A stretch of 64,000 nucleotides of DNA from Bacillus sp. NTK074B. GTDB taxonomy: Bacteria > Bacillota > Bacilli > Bacillales > Bacillaceae_B. The notes below the pieces were generated by a model. It made no database searches. It saw only the letters and a program-made list of their open reading frames with translations, and was not told where the DNA came from. Positions 35,850-44,746 of the stretch are shown here, one piece after another. The position numbers were made by a program, and so were the translations under genes. Positions within the stretch are counted from its first letter, which is position 1. Each line of letters starts with the position of its first letter. Location of the stretch: positions 248,001-312,000 of the forward strand of contig NZ_JAFKOH010000003.1 in assembly GCF_017303375.1 (NCBI RefSeq), written 5' to 3'.

Positions 35850-35882
35850 AAAAAAAACAAACCCGCCTCATCAGCAGGTTTG
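35850..35882 (-). terminator. terminator of the sppA-RDD operon
   Basis: CAAACCTGCT/AGGCGGGTTTG stem followed by TTTTTTTT on the minus strand. Confidence 0.8.
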
Positions 35883-35892
35883 CTTCTATACC

Positions 35893-36423
35893 TTACACGG
35901 CCGGAGTAAACTCCAGCTTCTTCTTTTCCTGAACCACCGTGGTATCCGCAAACAAATCATGGATTCCCTGCTTCTTATTCGTAAACGCCACCACCACATA
36001 TAAAATAAAGATGGTCGTGGAGATGAACCGGCCGATCAGTTCCCTGAACAGGATGGTTCCCCATGAAGGTTTCCCACCTTTCAGCTCAATGACAAGGATA
36101 CCGAATACCATTTTCCCGATCGTCTGGCTGAAGTATTTCGTCATTAAAACGAAATACCCGTAGAACACGATGCTCGTCAAAATCGAAATCGGTGCAAACA
36201 TCGAGCCGTCGGATAAGGAAATGTCCAATAGTTTAAAGATTGGATTCACGATCAGCCGCGTGATGCTGCCGATGACGATCAAGTCAACAAGATAGGCCCA
36301 GAATCGGATCCAGAATCCCGCCAGATAATAGCCGCTTGTCCCTGAATAGTCAGGGGAGGATGACCGGACTTCGATCTGTTCCCGTGTTTCGTTTTGTTCA
36401 AAGCTTTCACTCACGTCATTCAC
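35893..36423 (-). CDS. yteJ: RDD family membrane protein (YteJ)
   Basis: A 176-residue RDD-domain protein with three membrane helices. The signature is GFWIRFWAYLVDLIV near residues 36-50, where Arg and Asp give the family its name. It follows sppA by five bases; the same pair in B. subtilis (sppA-yteJ) has been linked to lantibiotic resistance and control of SppA activity. That functional link is from the family and not shown by this sequence. Confidence 0.85.
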   Translation of the reverse strand: MNDVSESFEQNETREQIEVRSSSPDYSGTSGYYLAGFWIRFWAYLVDLIVIGSITRLIVNPIFKLLDISLSDGSMFAPISILTSIVFYGYFVLMTKYFSQTIGKMVFGILVIELKGGKPSWGTILFRELIGRFISTTIFILYVVVAFTNKKQGIHDLFADTTVVQEKKKLEFTPAV

Positions 36424-36428
36424 CTTCC

Positions 36429-37439
36429 TTATTCAGAGTATAGATACATCAATCGTGGAGAACCAGGATTTGAGAGGAGCTTCATCAGTGCCGCCGCTTC
36501 CATATCCTGACCCATCATTTTCCTTGCACCCATACTGAAGAATTCAGAGAAAGGGTCACCTGCAGTGTATTCAAATACTTGTGCATCTTTTAGTTTATAG
36601 TCTTTTTTCATCGCAGCGATTGTGTCTTCCACGTAACCGAATTCATCAATTAAATTGACTTCCTTCGCCTGGATTCCATCGTACACACGGCCGTCTGCAA
36701 TCTTCTTGACCTCCGCTTCGGACATATCACGGCCTTTCGCGATGACATCCACAAAGCCTTCATAGGAATTGTCGATCATGGATTGAATGATCTTCTTTTC
36801 CTCGTCGGTCATTTTACGGGTCGGACTCATGATATCTTTATACGGTCCACTCTTGATCGTGACGAAATCGACTCCGTATTTCTCAGCCAGTTCCGAGTAG
36901 TTGATGCTGTGCATGATGACACCAAGTGAACCTGTCAGCGTTTCTTTGCTGGCGAAAATCTTTGTAGCCGGTGCTGATATGTAATAGCCTCCGGAAGCTG
37001 CCGTTCCGCCCATGGATACATAGATCGGCTTCTTCGTCTTTTCCATGATTTCCACCAGCTTCGAGTGGATCTGTGCGCTTTCCACTACGCCGCCGCCTGG
37101 AGAATTCACTTTCAAAATAATCCCTTTGACGGACTTGTCTTTTTCAACGGCATCGAGCTTATCCATAAAGAGCTCATGGTTATAACCCGGGCTTTCAAAT
37201 AAGGAACTGGCTCCGCCCGTATCCTGGATGACCCCTTCCACTTCCAGGACCGCGATCCGTTTATTTGTGTTTCCTTCATCGATGATTTCTTCGGAAAATG
37301 GAGTGTCCGTTCCTCCGAACATGTCTTCAAATGCCTGATTAACATCGCTTGTCACAGCAGAGGTCGCAAAGTTGACGATTACCGAAACAAAGAATAATCC
37401 GCCAGCTATTCCTAATGCTGTCCATCTTTTTGCATTCAT
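36429..37439 (-). CDS. sppA: signal peptide peptidase SppA
   Basis: A 336-residue membrane-anchored S49 serine peptidase that degrades leftover signal peptides and membrane fragments. One N-terminal helix ([19 protein letters not shown]) anchors it. The catalytic Ser is in [13 protein letters not shown] (about 160) and the general-base Lys in [18 protein letters not shown] (about 200-210). The short Gram-positive form with a single catalytic domain. Confidence 0.93.
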   Translation of the reverse strand: MNAKRWTALGIAGGLFFVSVIVNFATSAVTSDVNQAFEDMFGGTDTPFSEEIIDEGNTNKRIAVLEVEGVIQDTGGASSLFESPGYNHELFMDKLDAVEKDKSVKGIILKVNSPGGGVVESAQIHSKLVEIMEKTKKPIYVSMGGTAASGGYYISAPATKIFASKETLTGSLGVIMHSINYSELAEKYGVDFVTIKSGPYKDIMSPTRKMTDEEKKIIQSMIDNSYEGFVDVIAKGRDMSEAEVKKIADGRVYDGIQAKEVNLIDEFGYVEDTIAAMKKDYKLKDAQVFEYTAGDPFSEFFSMGARKMMGQDMEAAALMKLLSNPGSPRLMYLYSE

Positions 37440-37589
37440 CTGTATATTCCTCCCTCGTTTACCCTATCTTATGTAAGGATATGAATATCATTCTCACGCG
37501 AAAACATGATAGAATATTCACTAAGTTAGATTCTAGCAAAATTTCATGGAAATGGGAAAAATTATCCTTTAACTTTCTGGGAGGTACAT

Positions 37590-38393
37590 ATGTTGAATAA
37601 CCGTCGAAATATCTTTTTCTATGCTCTGCATCAAGAAGGAATGCAGGTAAAACTCGATCAATTGTATGAACTGGCAAAGCGCTATGATTTCAATATAGTA
37701 GAATCTTCAAAAAATGCGAATATCATCGTCAGCATCGGTGGCGATGGAACCTTCCTCCAGGCTGTCCGTCAAACCGGATTCAGGGAGGATTGCCTTTATG
37801 CAGGCATCTCCACTGGCGGCACATTAAGTATGTACTGTGACTTCCATATCGATGACACTTCCAAAATGATCGAAGCCATGACAACTGAGCAGATCGAAGT
37901 ACGTAAATATCCCACTATTGAAGTGACTGTCGACAACCAGACGTCCTTCCACTGCCTGAATGAATTCAGCATCCGCTCGGGCATCATTAAAACTTTCGTC
38001 ATGGACGTTTTCATCGACGACAAACACTTCGAAACGTTCAGGGGGGACGGCATGATTTTCGCCACTCCGACGGGAAGTACCGCTTATAATAAATCCGTCA
38101 ACGGTGCCGTCGTCGATCCGATGCTTCCTTGTATCCAGGTGAGCGAAATGGCTTCATTGAATAACAACCGTTATCGTACCCTTGGATCTTCCTTTATCGT
38201 GAGCGGACAGCGCCGTTTGGTTCTGAAGATCGTCCAGGATGGGAATGACTATCCGGCCATGGGCATGGACAATGAGGCGTTGAGCATTCAACATGTGGAA
38301 AAAGTTGAAGCCAAACTGAGTGATAAGGTGATTAAAACGGTGAAATTGAAGGATAACTCGTTCTGGGAGAAAGTGAAGCGATCGTTTTTGTAG
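37590..38393 (+). CDS. nadK2: NAD kinase (NadK2 type)
   Basis: A 267-residue diacylglycerol-kinase-fold enzyme that phosphorylates NAD to NADP. The catalytic GGDGTFLQAV is at residues 50-59 (Asp52), the NE/D motif is LNEFSIRSG and the glycine-rich segment is FATPTGSTAYNKS. Length and position after sppA match the second NAD kinase of Bacillus (YtdI). GGGAGG precedes the ATG. It is divergent from sppA and convergent with rarD. Confidence 0.93.
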   Translation: MLNNRRNIFFYALHQEGMQVKLDQLYELAKRYDFNIVESSKNANIIVSIGGDGTFLQAVRQTGFREDCLYAGISTGGTLSMYCDFHIDDTSKMIEAMTTEQIEVRKYPTIEVTVDNQTSFHCLNEFSIRSGIIKTFVMDVFIDDKHFETFRGDGMIFATPTGSTAYNKSVNGAVVDPMLPCIQVSEMASLNNNRYRTLGSSFIVSGQRRLVLKIVQDGNDYPAMGMDNEALSIQHVEKVEAKLSDKVIKTVKLKDNSFWEKVKRSFL

Positions 38394-38429
38394 GTTGAAG
38401 GGGGATGAGCCGGATGCGGATGAGTGAGT

Positions 38430-38572
38430 TTGTGCTCGGACTGAGGTGGATTGAGGCAGTCTGGACTGTTGTTGCGGCAGTTTGACCGTTCGTTGCGGCA
38501 CTGTTGAAGAAACTCGTGCCACTTTCCACTAAACTTGTGCCAGTCTGACCGAAACTCGCGCCACTTCCACCA
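38430..38572 (+). repeat. helically phased short-repeat array 4 (TTGCGGCA/TCGTGCCA core)
   Basis: Six cores: TTGAGGCAG, TTGCGGCAG, TTGCGGCAC, TCGTGCCAC, TTGTGCCAG and TCGCGCCAC, with the central GC at 38456, 38477, 38498, 38518, 38539 and 38560 (pitch 21, 21, 20, 21, 21). The first three and last three form two sub-types. A weaker unit may lie near 38434. The array is between the 3' ends of nadK2 and rarD, before a shared terminator. Confidence 0.82.
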
Positions 38573-38593
38573 TCTCTCATCAAATCGCACACC

Positions 38594-38625
38594 AAAAAAC
38601 GCTCCAGTCCTGAAACTGGAGCGTT
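38594..38625. terminator. bidirectional terminator between nadK2 and rarD
   Basis: AACGCTCCAGT pairs exactly with ACTGGAGCGTT, with AAAAAA before and TTCTTCATT after. Confidence 0.85.
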
Positions 38626-38630
38626 CTTCA

Positions 38631-39545
38631 TTATGCTGACAACCTCGCCTCTCTCCTCCGCTTCCTCGCATACTGCACGCGCGAAGCCGTAAAGATCGTC
38701 AATGCCAGCCAAATGAACATGAACGAAACAAGATGGGTCATGGAAAACTCTTCATGATACACCCATATGCCGAGGATCAATGTGATCGTCGGGGCGATGT
38801 ATTGCAAGAATCCGACCATGTACAAAGGAATCTGCTGTGCCCCTTTTGAGAAGAACAATAACGGAATTGCCGTTGCAGCCCCGGCCCCTATGAGTAAGAG
38901 GTCCGTCCCTCCGGAAACATGGAAAAGGGACAGGGTTCCTTGTTTGTACATGTAGGCAAGGTAGATCAGGGATACGGGTGCGATAGTCATCGTTTCGAGT
39001 GTGAGTCCGATGGATGATTCGACTTGGATCAGCTTTTTGGCCAGACCGTATAGTCCGAATGAGAAGGCGAGACCGATGGCAATCCAGGGGAAGTCCCCGT
39101 AGGATATCGTCAGGATCAGCACCCCGATGGTGGCTAACCCGAACGAAACGATTTGAGCCCTCGACAGGCTTTCTTTTAAAATGAACACACCCAATAACAC
39201 GCTGACCAGCGGATTGATATAGTAACCGAGGCTTGCTTCCACCATCTGATTGGTATTCACAGCCCAAATGTAAATGAACCAGTTTGTACTGATCAGAATG
39301 GAAGCAAGCAGCAGGGCGAACAGCTGCTTCTTTTTGGTCAGAGATGTTTTTAGATAAGTGGTAAAGTCCTTCCAACGCCTGCTGACGAACAGGAAGAGAA
39401 GCATGAACCAGAACGACCAGAAAATGCGGTTGGCGAGGATTTCATCAGCCGGCACATGATTCAGCCACTTCCAGTAGATCGGCAGAATCCCCCAAAGAAA
39501 ATAGGAAAAGGCCGTATACAGGATCCCGGCTTGATCTTGCTTCAT
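38631..39545 (-). CDS. rarD: RarD family EamA/DMT transporter
   Basis: A 304-residue drug/metabolite transporter with ten membrane helices in two five-helix EamA repeats. The N-terminal GILYTAFSYFLWGILPIYWK and RIFWSFWFMLL are typical of the RarD group (named from chloramphenicol sensitivity in Pseudomonas). Substrate unknown. The ATG at 39545 has GGGGGTG eight bases upstream. That ribosome binding site is one arm of a 14-bp inverted repeat whose other arm lies in the promoter (see entry at 39554). Confidence 0.88.
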   Translation of the reverse strand: MKQDQAGILYTAFSYFLWGILPIYWKWLNHVPADEILANRIFWSFWFMLLFLFVSRRWKDFTTYLKTSLTKKKQLFALLLASILISTNWFIYIWAVNTNQMVEASLGYYINPLVSVLLGVFILKESLSRAQIVSFGLATIGVLILTISYGDFPWIAIGLAFSFGLYGLAKKLIQVESSIGLTLETMTIAPVSLIYLAYMYKQGTLSLFHVSGGTDLLLIGAGAATAIPLLFFSKGAQQIPLYMVGFLQYIAPTITLILGIWVYHEEFSMTHLVSFMFIWLALTIFTASRVQYARKRRREARLSA

Positions 39546-39553
39546 AAAAAACA

Positions 39554-39616
39554 CCCCCAAAACTATTTCTATTTCCGAAATATCTTCATTATATCGGTGA
39601 ATAGTTTTGGGGGCAA
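39554..39616 (-). promoter_or_regulatory. rarD promoter inside an inverted repeat that covers the ribosome binding site
   Basis: On the minus strand TTGCCC (plus 39611-39616), 17 bp and TATAAT (plus 39588-39593). CCCCCAAAACTATT (plus 39600-39613, read on minus) is an exact 14-bp inverted repeat of AATAGTTTTGGGGG (plus 39554-39567), which contains the rarD ribosome binding site. Transcripts from this promoter lack the upstream arm; read-through transcripts from ytcJ would contain both and could hide the site. Confidence 0.6.
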
Positions 39617-39623
39617 CGATTAT

Positions 39624-41213
39624 TTATTTTTTATAGACAATGGTTTCATCCACTATGGTCATCTCGACGACTTTGCCGAGTAATTGATCTTCTTCCACGT
39701 TGAATGGATCGATATCCAATACGGTGAAATCAGCCGTGTAACCTTCACCTATCACCCCTCTGTCGTCTTCATGGTGACAGGCATAGGCGCTGCCTTTTGT
39801 AAAAAGGGAAATCGCTTCGTACATCGTGAGCCTTTCCTCTGGTCGATACGCCGTTCTTTCAGGATCAAGTGGGTTGGTACGGGTGACCGCCGCATGAATG
39901 CCCCAAAGCGGGTTGATCGGTTCGATCGGTGCATCCGATCCACCTGCACACGGAATGCCTTCTTCAAGGAGCGTCTTCCATGCATAGTTATATTTCATGT
40001 TTTCCTCACCTAATCGGTCAATCACCCAGGGGAAATCCGACGCTACAAATCTTGGTTGGATATCGAGGATTAGGGGCAATCCTTTGATTTTATCAATCAA
40101 TTCTTTCCGAAGGATCTGTGCATGAATCAGCCGGTCGCGTCTACCGTAAACGGAAGGCGCCTTCAGAACTGCATCGACGACATTTTCGAAAGCCTGATCC
40201 CCGATGGTATGTACTGCAATGGGAAGTTCATACTTCCTTGCCTTTTTCACCAGTTCCAAAAGCCGTTCATTGGTGTGGATGCTGACCCCCTGCGTGCTTG
40301 GATCATCGGCGTACGGGTAGCTCAGGAGTGCCGTCCTGCCGCCTAGAGCACCGTCGGCGAAGATTTTCATGGCACCGAATTCAATGAATTCATTCCCTCC
40401 AAGGAAATGATGGCCATCTTCCTTCCAATCTTCAATCACTTCATGATGAACAAGAAGATGGGCCCTGAACTTCTTGTCGCCTTCGTTAATGGTCTTCAGG
40501 AAAGCATTGTACGTTTTCTTAAAGTTTCCATAATAACTCAAATCCTCTGTGTGACCGCCGACCAGTCCATTTTCCCAGCAGCTTTCGATCCCTTTTGTCA
40601 GGGCTTCCACAAGGTACTCGGATGAGATGGAAGGCAGGGCGTCGATCATCAGGTCCTGTGCCTTATCCTTGAGTAATCCATTGAGAAATCCATCATCGGC
40701 TTTTTCAATCAAACCACCTGGAGGATTCGGTGTGTCTTCATCGATTCCTGCATTTCTTAATGCCGGTGAGTTGACGACCATGGCATGCCGGCAGATCCGC
40801 TTCAATAGGACTGGATGGTGAGGGACGACAGCATCGATCTCCTGTCTGGTCAGGACGGCGGCATCACTCCAAAGGTTTTCATTCCAGCCTTCCCCTATGA
40901 TCCATTTCCCTTCCTCAAGAACATCGGCTTTTTCCTTGATGCTGTCCAGCACTTCCCGTTTGCTGTTCATACTGGAAAGATCCAGCCTCATCAACGTTTC
41001 GCCGTGACCGATCAGATGCATATGACTATCGACAAATCCCGGAAACATCACCTTCTTCTCCAGATCCACCACTGAATCGATCGTAAACTTCTGCTCTAAT
41101 TCATCCGTTGTGCCCAATCCCTTGATCAGGCCGTTCTCTGTAAAAACCGCTTCCACTTGATGACCTTCCTGCTGCATTGTATAGATGATTCCATTTTTCC
41201 ATAAAGTACCCAT
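39624..41213 (-). CDS. ytcJ: amidohydrolase family protein YtcJ
   Basis: A 529-residue TIM-barrel amidohydrolase (amidohydro_3). The metal-binding HxH is in PGFVDSHMHLIGHGE near residue 64, another ligand in VHTIGDQAF (about 330) and the terminal Asp in PCAGGSDAPIEPINP (about 445). Beta-sandwich halves at both ends flank the barrel. Substrate not established for this family. Starts at an ATG at 41213; the spacing of 114 bp to the acyl-CoA ligase gene and a terminator between them suggest separate transcription. Confidence 0.88.
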   Translation of the reverse strand: MGTLWKNGIIYTMQQEGHQVEAVFTENGLIKGLGTTDELEQKFTIDSVVDLEKKVMFPGFVDSHMHLIGHGETLMRLDLSSMNSKREVLDSIKEKADVLEEGKWIIGEGWNENLWSDAAVLTRQEIDAVVPHHPVLLKRICRHAMVVNSPALRNAGIDEDTPNPPGGLIEKADDGFLNGLLKDKAQDLMIDALPSISSEYLVEALTKGIESCWENGLVGGHTEDLSYYGNFKKTYNAFLKTINEGDKKFRAHLLVHHEVIEDWKEDGHHFLGGNEFIEFGAMKIFADGALGGRTALLSYPYADDPSTQGVSIHTNERLLELVKKARKYELPIAVHTIGDQAFENVVDAVLKAPSVYGRRDRLIHAQILRKELIDKIKGLPLILDIQPRFVASDFPWVIDRLGEENMKYNYAWKTLLEEGIPCAGGSDAPIEPINPLWGIHAAVTRTNPLDPERTAYRPEERLTMYEAISLFTKGSAYACHHEDDRGVIGEGYTADFTVLDIDPFNVEEDQLLGKVVEMTIVDETIVYKK

Positions 41214-41290
41214 GATGCATTTCCTTCTTTCATAAAAGTCTATTTCTCAAATGTATCATATTATAGAAAAATTCTGAAATAGAAAAGCCA

Positions 41291-41320
41291 TAAAAAATAG
41301 AGAGCCTTATAGGCTCCCTA
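41291..41320 (-). terminator. terminator of the acyl-CoA ligase gene
   Basis: AGGGAGCC/GGCTCTCT stem followed by ATTTTTTATGG on the minus strand. Confidence 0.75.
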
Positions 41321-41327
41321 TCCGTGA

Positions 41328-42911
41328 TCAGTTTTTCACTGAACTGAATTCTTTTTGTCTCAGTTCGATTCTTCTGATCTTCCCTGATGTTGTTTTCGGC
41401 AGTTCTTTTACAAATTCAATCTTACGCGGATATTTGTAAGGAGCTGTGAGATCCTTAACATGCTGCTGAAGGGCAGGAATCAGTTCCGGATCCTCCTGAT
41501 CCACATCTTCACGCAATACAACAAAGGCCTTTACGATCAATCCCCGGACTTCATCAGGACTTCCTACGACCGCACACTCCTGAACCGATGGATGTTTGAC
41601 CAGGGCATCTTCAACTTCGAACGGTCCGATCGTGTATCCGGAGCTGATGATGATGTCATCGCCTCGGCCTTCGAACCAGAAGTAGCCGTCTTCATCCTTC
41701 TTGGCTTTATCCCCTGTAATATAGTAATCTCCCCTGAACTGCATGGCTGTCCGTTCAGGATCTTTATAATAATTTTTGAATAGGGCAGGTGTTTCAACGT
41801 GCACGGCAATGTCGCCCACTTCTCCTGCTTCACATGGATAGCCTTCCTCGTTGATGATTTCGACCCGATTTCCAGGTGTCGGTTTCCCCATGGATCCCGG
41901 TTTCAGTTCCATGCCTTTCATGATTCCCACGAGAAGTGTATTTTCTGTTTGTCCATAGCCGTCACGGACTTCGATTTCAAAGTGTCTCTGGAACGCATCG
42001 ATGACTTCCCTGTTCAACGGCTCTCCTGCCGATACGGCGCTGTGAAGATGATCCAGCTTATACGTTCCCAGGTTATCCACCTTGGCCATCAGGCGGTACT
42101 CTGTCGGGGTGCAGCACAGTACGTTGACGAGGTTATCTTCAAGCATCTGAAGGTACTTATTTGGATCGAACTTCCCTTGATACACAAGACCTGTCGCACC
42201 TGAACCCAGGACAGACAGGAATGGACTCCAAATCCACTTCTGCCAGCCAGGGCCAGCCGTCGCCCATACGGTGTCCCCTTCTTCGATGCATAACCATTCC
42301 CGGGCTGCTGTTCTTAAGTGAGCATACGCCCAACCGTGTGTGTGAACAACCCCTTTTGGATTACCCGTCGTTCCTGATGTGTAGGAAAGGAATGCCATGT
42401 CATCACGTTTCGTGTCGGCAAATGCCAACTTGTCCGAAGCGGATTTCATTTCTTCTTGAATCGCAGTCCAGCCTTCCTGCTTTTCACCCACGACGAACTT
42501 CTTGAGCTTTTCCATCCCCCTCACGTTTTCAAACTGCTCGACAAATGGTGAATATGCCACGATTCCCTTTACATCCCCATGGTCGATGCGGTATTCAAGA
42601 TCTTTCGTCCGCAGCATCTCTGAACTCGGTATGACCACGAGTCCCGATTTTAGTGCAGCAAGATATACGGCATAAGCCTCGATCAGGCGTGGAACCATGA
42701 CAAGGATGACATCCCCTTTTTCAAGGCCTTCTTTGAAGAAAACGTTTCCAATTTTATTTACATCTTTCAATAATTGCGTGTATGTAATGTTTTCTTTGCT
42801 TCCTTCTTCATTCTCCCATTTGATCGCAAGCTTCTCTTGATCACTTGCAAACTTCTCTACTTCTTCTACCAAATTGTACTTTTCCGGTGCTATCAATTCT
42901 TCCCTATTCAC
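41328..42911 (-). CDS. ytcI: AMP-binding acyl-CoA synthetase (YtcI/AcsA-like)
   Basis: A 527-residue adenylate-forming enzyme that activates a carboxylic acid to its CoA thioester. The P-loop-like motif SYTSGTTGNPKGVVHTHG is near residue 175, DGYGQTEN near 325, YITGDKAKKDEDGYFWFEGR near 410 and the C-terminal catalytic Lys in PKTTSGKIRR near 515. It is probably medium-chain or acetyl-CoA synthetase-like; chain specificity cannot be read. Starts at a GTG (42911) with GGGGGAG upstream; the longer frame from 42956 overlaps that site. Confidence 0.88.
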   Translation of the reverse strand: MNREELIAPEKYNLVEEVEKFASDQEKLAIKWENEEGSKENITYTQLLKDVNKIGNVFFKEGLEKGDVILVMVPRLIEAYAVYLAALKSGLVVIPSSEMLRTKDLEYRIDHGDVKGIVAYSPFVEQFENVRGMEKLKKFVVGEKQEGWTAIQEEMKSASDKLAFADTKRDDMAFLSYTSGTTGNPKGVVHTHGWAYAHLRTAAREWLCIEEGDTVWATAGPGWQKWIWSPFLSVLGSGATGLVYQGKFDPNKYLQMLEDNLVNVLCCTPTEYRLMAKVDNLGTYKLDHLHSAVSAGEPLNREVIDAFQRHFEIEVRDGYGQTENTLLVGIMKGMELKPGSMGKPTPGNRVEIINEEGYPCEAGEVGDIAVHVETPALFKNYYKDPERTAMQFRGDYYITGDKAKKDEDGYFWFEGRGDDIIISSGYTIGPFEVEDALVKHPSVQECAVVGSPDEVRGLIVKAFVVLREDVDQEDPELIPALQQHVKDLTAPYKYPRKIEFVKELPKTTSGKIRRIELRQKEFSSVKN

Positions 42912-43081
42912 GTCTGACTCCCCCTTGTTTGTCGGTACTACTTCTCTATTATACAAAATAATTTAAATTTTTTAAATTATTTGGTTATATTCGTTGGCGA
43001 CAAATTGTGAGGGATATCGACAATCAGGTTGGGACATAACGAAATAATTTCAAAATAAATTAATGATTTATACGTATTTTT

Positions 43082-43154
43082 GTTGATTTGTGACACCTCT
43101 GTTCATTCTCGCTGCAGGTGCTCGTCTCCCTGAATAGCTGGAGCGGAAATCAAC
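43082..43154 (-). repeat. minimal or decayed copy D of the GTTGATT/AATCAAC repeat
   Basis: Seventy-three bases bounded by GTTGATT and AATCAAC and keeping GCTGCAGGTGCTCG and GAGCGGAAATCAAC, but lacking most of the G/C-rich interior of copies A-C. It lies in the 333-bp gap upstream of ytcI and downstream of the SASP gene; nothing else was seen in that gap except the SASP terminator. Confidence 0.65.
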
Positions 43155-43194
43155 TACCGCTCACCTCTTATAATAAAACCGTTTATTTCTCAAA

Positions 43195-43227
43195 AAATAG
43201 AAAAGGAGCGGGGAAACCCGCTCCTTT
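43195..43227 (-). terminator. terminator of the SASP gene
   Basis: AAAGGAGCGGG/CCCGCTCCTTT stem on the minus strand followed by TCTATTTTTTG. Confidence 0.8.
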
Positions 43228-43244
43228 GTAGCCATTGTATTTAA

Positions 43245-43448
43245 TTATTTTGAGTATCCGCCACCGATTTGTTGTTCAGCCATTTGAACTAAACGTTTAG
43301 TGATTTCACCACCTACAGAACCGTTAGCGCGTGCTGTTGCATCTGGACCAAGTTGAACTCCGAATTCAGAAGCGATTTCGTATTTCATTTGGTCGATTGC
43401 TTGTTGAGCTCCTGGAGCTACTAATTGATTTGAACTGTTGTTTGCCAT
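43245..43448 (-). CDS. sspA: alpha/beta-type small acid-soluble spore protein
   Basis: A 67-residue SASP that coats spore DNA and protects it from UV. The two family signatures are visible: [20 protein letters not shown] with the GPR protease site E-F near residue 30, and [15 protein letters not shown] near 50. AAGGAGGTG precedes the ATG. Upstream (minus strand) a sigma-G-like pair, GTATGA and CAATCTA, is plausible. Position next to thiI matches B. subtilis sspA, but this family has several near-identical members. Confidence 0.93.
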   Translation of the reverse strand: MANNSSNQLVAPGAQQAIDQMKYEIASEFGVQLGPDATARANGSVGGEITKRLVQMAEQQIGGGYSK

Positions 43449-43534
43449 GTGTTTTCACCTCCTTGTTGAATATAGATTGTGTAAAAACACATGGCTTCAT
43501 ACAAGGAATTACTTTGGTAAATTATCCTAAATTT

Positions 43535-44746
43535 TTAGAGTAATTCGTCAAAGGTTTTTTCTGACTCTGATCCTGTGCAACCATCGATTGTGATTGTTTC
43601 AATCCCGTCTACGGCTTCTTTTAGAAGGGTTTCGAAATCAACGAAGCTTTCGTAATACTCCACTTTTTCTTTTTTCGGTCTTGTTTTTGGAGCCGGTGGC
43701 GTGAAGATGGTACAGCAATCTTCATATGGAAGAATGGAAATGTCATGGGTATCGATTTTTTGGGCGATATCGATGATTTCCAATTTGTCCATGGCGATGA
43801 GCGGCCGTAACACCGGTGTGTTGGTGACCGCGTTGATCGCCTCCATGCTTTCAAGGGTCTGGCTTGCCACCTGCCCAAGGCTTTCCCCGGTGATCAGGGC
43901 ACGTCCTTCGTGCTTCTCACGAATCGCGTCTGCAATCCGGAGCATCATTCGTCTCGTTGATGTCATCGTGTAATTTTCAGGAACCTGATCATGGATCGTT
44001 TGCTGTACTTTTGTGAAAGGAACGATATGCAGCTTGACTTTTCCGCTGAAGGCAGACAGTTTCTTCGAAAGATCGATGACCTTCTGCTTTGCTCGTTCAC
44101 TTGTAAACGGCGGGCTGTGGAAATGGACGGCTTCGATTTCCACACCTCTTTTCATTGTAAGGTAACCGGCTACCGGGCTGTCGATGCCTCCTGAAAGCAT
44201 GAGCATCGCTTTCCCGCTCGCCCCGACCGGCATCCCCGTGGATCCCTGATAAATTTCAGAGGAAAGATAGACTCCCTCTTTTCGCACTTCTACATTAAGT
44301 TGGATATCTGGTTTTTTTACATCGACCTTTAGCCCGTCCAGATTGCGGAGGATGTAGGATCCCACTTCATAATTCAATTCATTTGTATCGAGTTCAAACT
44401 TTTTATCCGCTCTCCGGGCAGAAACTTTAAAGGTTTTCCCTTGGGAGAAACTCTTTTCGACAAGGGACAGTCCCGCTTTCTTGATTTCCTCGATGTCCTG
44501 AGGAACTTTCACAACGGGGCTGAATGATTGGATCCCGAAAATCTTCTGTAGTCTCGGAATGATTTCCTCCCCGTTTTCGTCTCCCAATTGAATATGAAGG
44601 CGATCTCTGCTCGCTGACACTGAAATCGTCGGAAAATCTTTCAGTGCCTGCAGAATATTTTCACGGAGCTTGGCTGTGAACATCTTACGGTTGCGTCCTT
44701 TAGTTGAAATTTCACCGTATCTTACGAGTATGCGATTATATTTCAT
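43535..44746 (-). CDS. thiI: tRNA 4-thiouridine synthase ThiI
   Basis: A 403-residue enzyme that adds sulfur to U8 of tRNA: N-terminal ferredoxin-like and THUMP domains (1-165), then a PP-loop ATP-pyrophosphatase with SGGIDSPVAGYLTMKRGVEI near 186-205. It lacks the C-terminal rhodanese domain of the E. coli protein, as is usual in Bacillus, which takes sulfur directly from its dedicated cysteine desulfurase. That desulfurase gene overlaps its start by four bases. Confidence 0.95.
   Translation of the reverse strand: MKYNRILVRYGEISTKGRNRKMFTAKLRENILQALKDFPTISVSASRDRLHIQLGDENGEEIIPRLQKIFGIQSFSPVVKVPQDIEEIKKAGLSLVEKSFSQGKTFKVSARRADKKFELDTNELNYEVGSYILRNLDGLKVDVKKPDIQLNVEVRKEGVYLSSEIYQGSTGMPVGASGKAMLMLSGGIDSPVAGYLTMKRGVEIEAVHFHSPPFTSERAKQKVIDLSKKLSAFSGKVKLHIVPFTKVQQTIHDQVPENYTMTSTRRMMLRIADAIREKHEGRALITGESLGQVASQTLESMEAINAVTNTPVLRPLIAMDKLEIIDIAQKIDTHDISILPYEDCCTIFTPPAPKTRPKKEKVEYYESFVDFETLLKEAVDGIETITIDGCTGSESEKTFDELL

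Noticed and set aside
38288..38712. Minus-strand ORFs of 122-127 codons over array 4 and the end of rarD
   Set aside because: They cross a non-coding repeat whose pitch is not a multiple of three, overlap nadK2 or rarD, have no ribosome binding site and low-complexity products.
38752..39375. 207-codon minus-strand ORF inside rarD
   Set aside because: Out-of-frame shadow of rarD; composition rich in Arg and His as expected for a shifted membrane gene.
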